Shown here: piece after piece, positions 41,975 to 50,800 of the stretch
How the letters are laid out: every line of letters starts with the position of its first letter
How positions within the stretch are numbered: the first letter of the stretch is position 1
Origin: Pseudomonas libanensis
Lineage (GTDB): Bacteria; Pseudomonadota; Gammaproteobacteria; Pseudomonadales; Pseudomonadaceae
Assembly (NCBI RefSeq): GCF_001439685.1
Contig: NZ_JYLH01000004.1
Coordinates: forward strand, 1 to 64,000
Reading direction: 5' to 3'
Length of the DNA stretch: 64,000 bases
Position numbers and translations under genes: made by a program
The notes under the pieces: model-generated
Told to the model about the DNA's origin: nothing
The model's input: the letters and a program-made list of their open reading frames with translations, nothing else
The model's database searches: none

Positions 41975-44881
41975 TCAGCGGTGTGGTTGGCGCACCCCCT
42001 CCACTCGGTACCGCTGGCCACCCTGATGGCTGAGCATCAAACGATACGCGCCGCGTCCACGAGCAGCGGCGTAGCCGTGCAAGTCAGCGGACCACAGTTG
42101 GTCTATGTGAAGATGCCAATGAACCGCGCCGAAACGCCCTTCGCGCAAGTGGCTGAGAGTAAGGGTAATACTGCGGCGCTCGCGGTCCGATAGTTGGATA
42201 TCTGCAAGCCTGGCGGTATCGATCACCATCGGCGGGGCGGCGGCTCTCGCTGCCGCCGGCGCCACCAACGGCACCTGCGCCGGAGCTTGCCGAGCGCCGC
42301 GTGCGCGACGTGAACCAACCACCTGTGTGGCCCCCCCAACCTCGAACGCACTTGACCCTGCCTGCTGACCACTCGCACCAGCGGATTTAAGCCCAGGCCT
42401 TCGCAGCACGATCTCGTTATAGCCCATGCGTCTCAACTCAGGCATCGGGTTACCGCTCCCCTCCAATACGCTTTCGACCGCTCGCTGTTGGTCCATAGGT
42501 CCCACGTAGCCAAAGAGGGTCCCCTGGCTTTCATGGAGCCTAAGGAAAATGCCTCCTTCAGCAGGGCGACGCGCATAGGCGAAATTCACCAGCCGCTCTG
42601 TTTCTTCGTCACTCAACGACCTCTGCTGCGCCAAATCGATCGCCATCTCCGAAGTATCCCTGGCGAATTGCTCCTCCACTTGTTCCGCTGCACTGGCCAC
42701 AGCCTCCGGCTGCATTTGCCGATAGGCACTAAGGCGGCTGGCGCCAAAGAGTACGCCTCCCACTAGAGCGCCCACTGAAGCCCCCAAACTCGCATTACCC
42801 AACAGCGCTCCCACCCCCATGCCAACCAAAACCAGAAGCAAGATAATTAAAATGCCGCCCTTTATTTGGGTATTTTCCACAGCGGCCGGCTGCAGTCCCA
42901 TTGAATCAACAAACGTAATCGGGTTGTTAAACGCCATCAGATAAAGATTGAGCTGAGCACCGTCCCCTGCGGGGTCGGGGCTTATCCAGCGCTGTAACCA
43001 CGGGGCGTAATAGCGAAATCCGTAGTAATACAAACCGCTGCCGTCACGCTCCTTGCCTGAATACCGGCGGGTCTTGTAGCTGCCCTCCACCGCGTTGCGC
43101 GACGCCCACCACGCCGTGCCTCCATACGGAAAATAACTCTCCTGGCTCAGTAACTCGGCCTGTTCGCCCAGTTCCAGTCCATGACTCGATTGCTGATCCT
43201 TCAGGCAAAAACGCAGGGTTTCATCAGCAGCCCCCTCATCGAGGCCCAGCTCCCATTGCAAGACCTCCACCGTGCAACACGCCACTTCAACGCGCACTAC
43301 ATTCAGCCGGCGCAACGGCCGATGACGCAGTTCCAGGCCTGGCAGGTAATACACACGCGCCGTTTGCCGGCTGCCGGCCACCTGCTGATGAGTGAGCTTG
43401 AGCGCACGCTGACCGTCGCCTGCATACACATAAGCCTCCTCATCCGAGGCTCCGCCCTCACGCACAATTGACGTGACCCGGGCCAACTGATTACGCACAT
43501 TCCACGCCATTGGCACGCCGCGCCCCAGCTGTTGCTGATTGCCGTTGGCATCAAAGCCCTGGGCCAACTCGGTTACCGGATGCTCGTTCGACAATGCCCG
43601 ATTACTGCCCGTCGCCACCTGCATGTCGCGCGTGTAGCCGACCCCACTGGACGGCACGTGGCGCAGCCGAGTCAGGTTGCCCCCTTCGTCATAGGCATAG
43701 TGCTGGGTGTAGTTGCGCCATAAACCGGTATCGGTCGAACCGAACGAAATACGCGCGGGCAGCGCCGGGCCAATAGCGGCGGCGGCACTTTCCCGGCCTG
43801 TTGCCTGGGTCAGTTGGTACAGCGAGTCGTACTCATAGCGAGATGAAGCCTGCACTTGCGTGTTGTGGTTCCATTGCGTCGGTTGCGCCTGATCCCGCAG
43901 GGCTGAAATATTTCCCACCGGGTCATAGTCGTAATTCAAATCCTGCAGCGGCGCCGCCCGCTCATTTTTGCGGTACGCCATCAGCCGGTGCATACGGCCA
44001 TCCTCGGCCCGATAGTCAGCCCGGCTGCTCACACCATTGCCCAACAGGGCCGCTTGCACCTGACCGGCGGCATTGTAGTCGTAGCGTTCTATGACGGTCT
44101 TGCGCTCACCACTTTTCAAGGTGAGGTGAATGTGTTTCACCTGTCCGCCCAGCCCATAGGCAAAGTGTTGGCCGTTACCCTTGGCGTCGACCTGTTTCAA
44201 GGTGCCGCCAAGGGCATCGAACGTCCAGCGTGTGGTGTAACGCGCGCTCTCCAGCTGCTGGTTCTGATCGGCCGGGGCAGGTAACCAGTCAACCTCGCCG
44301 GGGGCCTCGCGAAACGCCCGCGTTTGCTGCAGCACCTGGCCGCTGATCCCGTACTTGTCAAACACCTGTGTGCCCGCCGGGTCGGCATGGCGTACCAGAC
44401 GGCCGCTACGGTTAAGTGCGCGGTCCTCGGGGGTTGACGGCGCATACTCCAGGCGTTCGACACAGCGGGGGTGTGCCTGGTCGGCAGCTTGTTCGAACAC
44501 CGCCACCGGGCGCTGCATAGCATCGTAGTCGTGGCGCTGATAAGCACCACGCCCGTCCCAGGCATGCACCAGTTGCCCGGAGGGTGCCGACAGCATCAGC
44601 CGCATGCCGGCGTCCACATCGTTACGGCGGATCAGCGTACCGGACAGGCTGTACACCGACACCTGGTTCGCCTCGGTTGAGGGTTCGCGCAATTTAAGCG
44701 CATGCAGGCGCGGGTCCCACTGCTGCTCCAGCAGGCCGCTGGCCCCATAGACCTGGCGTCTGACACGGGCCGTTGGCGCAACCTTGGGGGTGGCGCGCAG
44801 GTAAGCGACGCTGCGTACGGTCAACCCACGGGGGTCGAATGCCGCCAGCGAAGGCGTGTTTCGATGAAGTGAAGCAGACAT
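41975..44881 (-). CDS. tccC: Tc toxin C subunit (TccC/RHS), effector variant 1
   Basis: A 968-residue RHS-repeat protein. The start MSASLHRNTPSLAAFDPRGL is shared with the two other tccC genes. Residues about 30-663 form the RHS shell that closes with the B subunit around the effector. The core ends PWLQRWISPDP ... DSMGL, where TcC proteins are known to cut themselves after Leu. The remaining ~305 residues are the effector: a hydrophobic Gly/Ala-rich segment (residues about 675-720), a Ser/Ala/Arg linker and an 80-residue basic end (GRGAYRLMLSHQGGQRYRVE). I do not recognise the effector. Divergent from the A-B operon, with a dyad directly before the ATG. Confidence 0.9.
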   Translation of the reverse strand: MSASLHRNTPSLAAFDPRGLTVRSVAYLRATPKVAPTARVRRQVYGASGLLEQQWDPRLHALKLREPSTEANQVSVYSLSGTLIRRNDVDAGMRLMLSAPSGQLVHAWDGRGAYQRHDYDAMQRPVAVFEQAADQAHPRCVERLEYAPSTPEDRALNRSGRLVRHADPAGTQVFDKYGISGQVLQQTRAFREAPGEVDWLPAPADQNQQLESARYTTRWTFDALGGTLKQVDAKGNGQHFAYGLGGQVKHIHLTLKSGERKTVIERYDYNAAGQVQAALLGNGVSSRADYRAEDGRMHRLMAYRKNERAAPLQDLNYDYDPVGNISALRDQAQPTQWNHNTQVQASSRYEYDSLYQLTQATGRESAAAAIGPALPARISFGSTDTGLWRNYTQHYAYDEGGNLTRLRHVPSSGVGYTRDMQVATGSNRALSNEHPVTELAQGFDANGNQQQLGRGVPMAWNVRNQLARVTSIVREGGASDEEAYVYAGDGQRALKLTHQQVAGSRQTARVYYLPGLELRHRPLRRLNVVRVEVACCTVEVLQWELGLDEGAADETLRFCLKDQQSSHGLELGEQAELLSQESYFPYGGTAWWASRNAVEGSYKTRRYSGKERDGSGLYYYGFRYYAPWLQRWISPDPAGDGAQLNLYLMAFNNPITFVDSMGLQPAAVENTQIKGGILIILLLVLVGMGVGALLGNASLGASVGALVGGVLFGASRLSAYRQMQPEAVASAAEQVEEQFARDTSEMAIDLAQQRSLSDEETERLVNFAYARRPAEGGIFLRLHESQGTLFGYVGPMDQQRAVESVLEGSGNPMPELRRMGYNEIVLRRPGLKSAGASGQQAGSSAFEVGGATQVVGSRRARGARQAPAQVPLVAPAAARAAAPPMVIDTARLADIQLSDRERRSITLTLSHLREGRFGAVHWHLHIDQLWSADLHGYAAARGRGAYRLMLSHQGGQRYRVEGVRQPHR

Positions 44882-44887
44882 GCTCAG

Positions 44888-44923
44888 ATGACCTGTATTG
44901 CACAATGGTCATCACAGCCTAGG
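44888..44923. promoter_or_regulatory. Shared tccC upstream dyad, copy 1
   Basis: ATGACC-N13-GGTCAT (44888-44893/44907-44912) is a perfect inverted repeat whose centre also holds TTG/CAA, followed by CCTAGG (44918-44923). Read on the minus strand, TAGGCT could be a -10 box with ACCTTC about 17 bp before it. It lies between tccC copy 1 and the A-B operon and could serve both. Confidence 0.5.
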
Positions 44924-45059
44924 GTCCATGTCCTGGAGGAAGGTGGTATCGGCGTATGGGCGCCGCCAGTGCCTGTAAATACCTATACCTGGCCCCGTGA
45001 ACCTGCGTGATAGCGTTTTTCATTGCCTGCCGGACCCATCGGCGGGCGTGAAGGAACGT

Positions 45060-47894
45060 ATGAATATGCAAGCCGACAGCAGCTCCTTGCTCGCTCAACT
45101 GATTGATCACACAGACCCTCCCGCCCCAGGCCGGGACGATTTCAAAACCGCGCTGCAGCGCCTCAACATTCATTCGGTATTCGACATTGTGCGACTCAGC
45201 GAAAAGGCATTCGCAGAGCAACTGGCCACCTGCAACGATGACGATGCCCACGCCGTGTACCTCAAGGCCCAGAGCGCTGCTGCGCAACTGGAAAGACTGT
45301 TTCGCGAGCAGCAAGTCTCGTCGAACCACCCTTCCCCGCGCGGCAAGCGCGATGTCGTTGCCGATACCGGCGTCACCTACCAGGCTCTATTCAAGGAAAA
45401 CTGGGAACAGTTCTGCGCCGGCTCGTCCATTGCGGCGGTCGATTCGCCGGTGGCCTACTTGCGCGCGCTTTATCTGTTCGCCCTGCAACTGGAACAGAAT
45501 GCCAAGGGGGCAGACGCCGTCAAGCTGTCGGAGCGGCGCGCGGACCTGAAGGCGCTCATGATCGACCAACACAGCGTTGCGGGCCAGGTGCCCATGCTGT
45601 CGATCATCAATCAGACCTTGCTGCGCAATATCGCGGGCGACAACAAGAACGAGAACGACACCTACACCCTTCTGAGCAAAACCTGGTACCCATTTTCGCT
45701 GCCATATCATGTTCACCACCAGCAGTGCCGGCTGGGCTTGTCGGGCGACAAACCGATGCTGGGCGAGTTGAACTATCGCATCAGTCGCCAGTTGCCCCTG
45801 ACGGGAGGGACCAACACGTATGGGCAAGTCATAACCCAGAATAATGAGGTTCAATGCCTGTTATCAGGGTTGAGCCCTGAACAACAGACAATGCTCAAAA
45901 GTGACTGGGTGACGCAGGATGCTCAAAAGTTTTACCTCAAGTACTTCAACTGGACGGATGCTAAGGAGACGCCGGAAAACATCACTGACTTTCTGCACCA
46001 TACACAACTGGATGCCGACCAACTTCAAGCGCTGCTGGCACAACAGACACAAGCACCGCGCAAATCGCCTAATTGCACGCAGGACACCAACCTCACTTAC
46101 GGTGCCTGTTACATCAACGGCATAACTGCTCCCACAGTCGCGATCGAACTGAAAAAAGACGTCCCCGCCAAACTGGCCAACGTGAGCCCCGAACGCTTCG
46201 ACAGGCTGCAACGGATGATTCGCCTGCAGCGCTGGCTCGGCCTGCCTTTCGCACAATTGGACACGTTGCTGGTCAGCGCCATGCGCTGCGAAGGCGCCAG
46301 CAACCCCACGCTGCACATCACCCATAACACCCTTCGGGCGCTGGGGGTCTTTTGCTATCTGAACAAGCGCTACAGCGTGCAAGCCGAAGAGTTTGCCGCC
46401 TGGCTCCACCAAATGCCCGTTCATGCCTCGGGCGTGCGCGTGTCATTGTTCGATCAGGTGTTCAACCGCGCAGGTTCCGCTTTGCCGCCCCTGTATCTGG
46501 ACGGCAAGGCGTTCGACGCAACCACTGCGCAACAACTCTGCGCCGGGCTGGGCCTGCAAGACACCCAGGACTCGCTGCAACTGCTGATCACCGAAAAGCC
46601 TGGAACGCGTACGATCGAGACCATCAGCGCACTCTATCGGCAAGCGCGAATTGCCCGTCTGTTCGGCTTGTCGGTCATGGAATGCCAGCAGCTGGCGCAG
46701 TTGCTCGGCAAAGCAAACGTGCTCACGCAACTGCGCAACCCAACGCTGCGTCGCAAGCCCAAAGGCGCGACTGACTTTCTCGATGTGCTCATGCATCTGG
46801 AATGGGCCAGCCGCTGGCTCAAGGAAAACGGCAACAACCTGGCACTGTTAAGGCATCAGCTATTGCTCGACCAGCAGGTCCAGGACCCAGCCATCGACCT
46901 GCTATTGAAAGAGTTCGCGGCCTATGAGCAGGCTTCTAACTCCACAAAGTTGAACCTGCTGACACTGCCTCAACAATCCACTGATGAAGAAAAGCGCTTG
47001 CCCGCCATTGACTGGGACGCTCAGGTCCATCAAGTGCTGCAACGTGCGCGCTCAACCACCAGTATTGAAACAGCGCTCGATGAAGTGTTGGCTACCATCG
47101 AAATCAGCACAGACTTAAAGCGCAAAGCCGACTTCATCAAACAAACGAGACCAAGGCTGCTGGAGTTTGTGACCACATTGCGTGACGAGCTCTGGCCGCT
47201 GTATCTGCGGCTCAAGAAAATCATCCACGCCGTCCCCCATCCGCCAGGCAATGCCAACGGGCAGCCAAAATATGACCATTACAGCAATTTCTTGCGCTTG
47301 TACGCGCCTGCGGCCCCACCCCTGCAAACTCTCAGCTATTTGATACTGCTGCTTCCTCACGCCGTCGATGTTCTGCAATTGCCCCTCAGCCGGCATGCGC
47401 TTAATCAGTTTTTGATAAACCCGCACTGGCTGGACAGTGCCTATCAAGCGTCTTCGTTACTTGAACTGACCCCACACACCCTCTACCTCATGCAGCAGTT
47501 CAAACATTGCATTGACCGCCTGGGCATGACGGAAGGGCAAATTCTCGACTACTTCAAACAAGCCAACACCCCGCCCAGTGGCACGGCACAAAACACCAGT
47601 GACGAAACGAACAAGCATCTCGCTCGACTGTGTGGCTGGAGTGCCAACGAAATAGACGTCTTCAGCAGCCAACTGAAACCTCCACGCATTACCTCCATGG
47701 ATCGCCTGGACTGGCTGCTGCGCTGCCGCCAGGCCAGCACCGCAACCGGCCTGTCGGGCACGCTGCTGATTGCAGCCAGCCAACTTAAAACCGACTCGAC
47801 GTTCGCTCAATGGAAGGCCGTCGGTGAAGCGCTCACCAGTGCCCATGCATCCCCCATTAACACACTGTCCTCTCCCGGCCTGCTCAAGGACTGA
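45060..47894 (+). CDS. Tc toxin A subunit, N-terminal part (TccA-like)
   Basis: A 944-residue protein corresponding to the N-terminal third of a full A subunit and close in size to Photorhabdus TccA (965). The early part (residues about 90-160; TYQALFKENWEQFCAGSSIA, then SPVAYLRALYLFALQLEQNA) is the VRP1 (Salmonella plasmid virulence 28 kDa) domain. The rest is helical shell. Together with the next gene it makes 2557 residues, the size of one-chain TcdA proteins. The ATG at 45060 has AAGGA upstream. No signal peptide. The next gene follows after 2 bp. Confidence 0.88.
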   Translation: MNMQADSSSLLAQLIDHTDPPAPGRDDFKTALQRLNIHSVFDIVRLSEKAFAEQLATCNDDDAHAVYLKAQSAAAQLERLFREQQVSSNHPSPRGKRDVVADTGVTYQALFKENWEQFCAGSSIAAVDSPVAYLRALYLFALQLEQNAKGADAVKLSERRADLKALMIDQHSVAGQVPMLSIINQTLLRNIAGDNKNENDTYTLLSKTWYPFSLPYHVHHQQCRLGLSGDKPMLGELNYRISRQLPLTGGTNTYGQVITQNNEVQCLLSGLSPEQQTMLKSDWVTQDAQKFYLKYFNWTDAKETPENITDFLHHTQLDADQLQALLAQQTQAPRKSPNCTQDTNLTYGACYINGITAPTVAIELKKDVPAKLANVSPERFDRLQRMIRLQRWLGLPFAQLDTLLVSAMRCEGASNPTLHITHNTLRALGVFCYLNKRYSVQAEEFAAWLHQMPVHASGVRVSLFDQVFNRAGSALPPLYLDGKAFDATTAQQLCAGLGLQDTQDSLQLLITEKPGTRTIETISALYRQARIARLFGLSVMECQQLAQLLGKANVLTQLRNPTLRRKPKGATDFLDVLMHLEWASRWLKENGNNLALLRHQLLLDQQVQDPAIDLLLKEFAAYEQASNSTKLNLLTLPQQSTDEEKRLPAIDWDAQVHQVLQRARSTTSIETALDEVLATIEISTDLKRKADFIKQTRPRLLEFVTTLRDELWPLYLRLKKIIHAVPHPPGNANGQPKYDHYSNFLRLYAPAAPPLQTLSYLILLLPHAVDVLQLPLSRHALNQFLINPHWLDSAYQASSLLELTPHTLYLMQQFKHCIDRLGMTEGQILDYFKQANTPPSGTAQNTSDETNKHLARLCGWSANEIDVFSSQLKPPRITSMDRLDWLLRCRQASTATGLSGTLLIAASQLKTDSTFAQWKAVGEALTSAHASPINTLSSPGLLKD

Positions 47895-47896
47895 TC

Positions 47897-50800
47897 ATGT
47901 CTCATTCGATTGAACAACAGCTTAATGAAAACCTGCGCGACGCCATGCTCGCGTACTACCTCACCCATAAAGCGCCTGACGCCCTCAAGAAAAAAATCGT
48001 CAATACCGATGACCTTTACGCGTATTGGTTACTCGACGTGCAAGTCAGCCAGGCGGTGCCCACCAGCCCGGTCGCCTGTGCCGTTTCCAGCCTGCAGCAA
48101 TACATCACCCGTATTCAATTGGGCCTGGAGCCGGGCTATGGAAATCAGGGCATGACCGCGCAACAGAGCACGTATTGGCGCGAACAGTTGCACACCTACC
48201 CGCTCTGGAATGCCAGTCAGCAATTGCGCTACCACCCGGCCAACTACCTGGACCCTACGCTACGGCGTGACAAGACCGACAGTTTTCAACAGTTGGAAAA
48301 CGACCTCAGCCAATACCGAATTCAAGCGGACACCGTCGTCACGGCGGTTCAGAGTTACCTGGCCAGGTTCGAGGAAGCCGCCAACATACGCACGATCAAC
48401 GGCTATATCGACGCAGACTTGGGCAACCTGTATAGCGGCACCTATTACTTCATCGGTAAATCCAGCTCCGAGAACACCTATTATTGGCGCTCTCTGGACC
48501 TGTCCAAGCGCTCCGGCGCGGTGCTTTTTCAGGGCGCCTGGTCAGACTGGAAAAAAATCAACCTGTCGGTTTCCGACGCCACCGCCGAGCGAAGTATCCG
48601 ACCGGTATATTTCAATAGCCGGCTATTTCTCATTTGGGCCGAGTGCATCAAACCCACCCCGAGCAGTGCGTTTAAACCGGCGCGACGGGATTCGCAGGAC
48701 AAGGAACAGCAGGCCGATTGGATCAACACCCATTACGTCAAATTCCGGCTCAATTTCTCGTATAAAAAACATGACGGCAGCTGGAGCGCGCCCCAGGCGT
48801 GCATTGAGCAATATTGTGCGACCGAAGACGTCAACGCATCGACCTCCGAGCTTCTTAAAAGCATTACGCAAACGGTGGCAATCGTCGATGCCAACAGCAC
48901 GCCTGTGTTGTTTTTAAGTGTGCTCGCCACCAGCCGCCAAGACCCTAAACAGCAGGATAATTTCATCGGCAAATTTTTCCAGGCCGTGCATATCGACCAG
49001 TCGTTCAATATTACTACTGTCGCCGATGGCGGTAGCCCCGAGCGCTACAGTGTGCTGCCCGGTTCAGACGTGGATGAAGAAATAAACCGGCTTCTGGAAC
49101 CCTTCGATCCGTCCCAGAAGAAGAAAGTGCAGGCCGTACTAAAGGGCGAGACGCAAAGTGCCAACGGGTATTACAGCGAATTGCTGCCTGACAGCGCCCG
49201 GCAATTTCTCACGCTCTTCGCTCACAAAAATCAGGAAAACTTGCAGTTCAAAATAGCGCCCACGTCCGAGTACATTTTCACCATAACATCGCAAAAAAAC
49301 TTCGCAGACAAGGCTCATTGGAACCTTGACAGCCAACAAACAAAAATAAAAAACACCGACGATACTCAGGTTTCTTTTGATTCAAATACCCATGAACTCG
49401 TGTTCTCTTCTAGCCTCAGCGGCCGTTTCCAGCACCCGTACACCGTTAAATTAACTAAAGAGGATATAACTATCACGCTGATCACCGATGATGCGCTGGA
49501 TGACCCGACAAAGACCGATCTTACACTGAGCAAGGGTTCTTCAATTACCGGCGCCTCGGCAGACCTTAAAAGTGGCTTTTACGCACTCTATTTTAGAAAT
49601 TCGACCACGCATGCGGAGTTTCCCAACGCTGTACATAGTGTTAACAAGTCACTCTTCCCCCATAAGCCAGCCTCAAAAAATCCAAACAAACTCTTGCTTG
49701 ACGGTAACGTCATCGATAAAAACGCCTTCGTCAGTTTATACACGAGCAAACATTTCGATTTCACCCTTACCCGTTATGGCGTTTTTTCCATGCCAGACAG
49801 CAACATACAAGCGCTACATAAACAAAATATTTCGCAGATCAGAATTGCAACAGTGGCCACGCCCCATTTACGCGCTTTTAAACACGTCATCATGAGTGAA
49901 AACTTCAAAGAATACCCACTTACCGACACCGTCGATGCCAACTCTCATCGCATCATCAACTTTCAGGACATCGCTCACGAGAGCCTCACCGGATCCAGCC
50001 CCGAATTACCTACCGGGCATCAGGTCACGGCGCGCATTCCGGTGACACAGGAGCAACTAAAGTCCGGCATCACCCTGACACATGGGGTGGTGACCCTTGA
50101 GCCTGACGAAGACGGCACGAAAATTCTGGGCTATGCATTGAACACTGCAACGGTGGAACTGAAAGCAACTGCTTCTGACTCCACGAACACCCAGCCACTG
50201 CCGCCGATGATTAAGCAGCAACTGGCGCCGACAATCAAAAGACTCGAATCGGACAAAATCGGCACCGCCGAATTCATTGACTTTTCCAACAGCTTGGCAA
50301 CCCTGCCTGCCGGCATGTCCGCCACCCTGCGCATGAATACCTGCTTTGCCGCAAAGCTGGTGCAGGCAGCCAATGTCAGCCTTGAACATCTGTTCTCGTT
50401 AACGCCAGAAACATGGGAAGAACCTTCACTCACGTCCGGCGGTGAACCAGAAAAAATTGACTTCAAGGGTGCCAACGGCAAGTACTTCTGGGAGCTGTTC
50501 CTGTACGTGCCCTGGCTGATAGCCCATCGCCTGAATCAGGAGCAACAGTATGTCGAAGCGCAAACCTGGCTCAGTTATCTCTTCAACCCGGGACGAGCAG
50601 CCGATACCTCCAGCAACCGGCCTGCCTTCTGGGGGTTGGGCGAACTTGTCCGCGAAGGACGGCTGCCCGGTTACACCAGCCACGATCCCCACGAACTGGC
50701 GATAAGCACACCCGTGCATTTTCGCAAGGCGATCTACCTGTTTTATCTGGACATCCTGCTCAATCGCGGCGATGCGGACTATCGCCAGCTCACCCCGGAC

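Noticed and set aside
47894..47897. Frameshift or assembly error splitting the A subunit
   Set aside because: Stop, 2-bp gap, ATG and a Shine-Dalgarno are all in place, and sizes match the natural TccA/TccB split.
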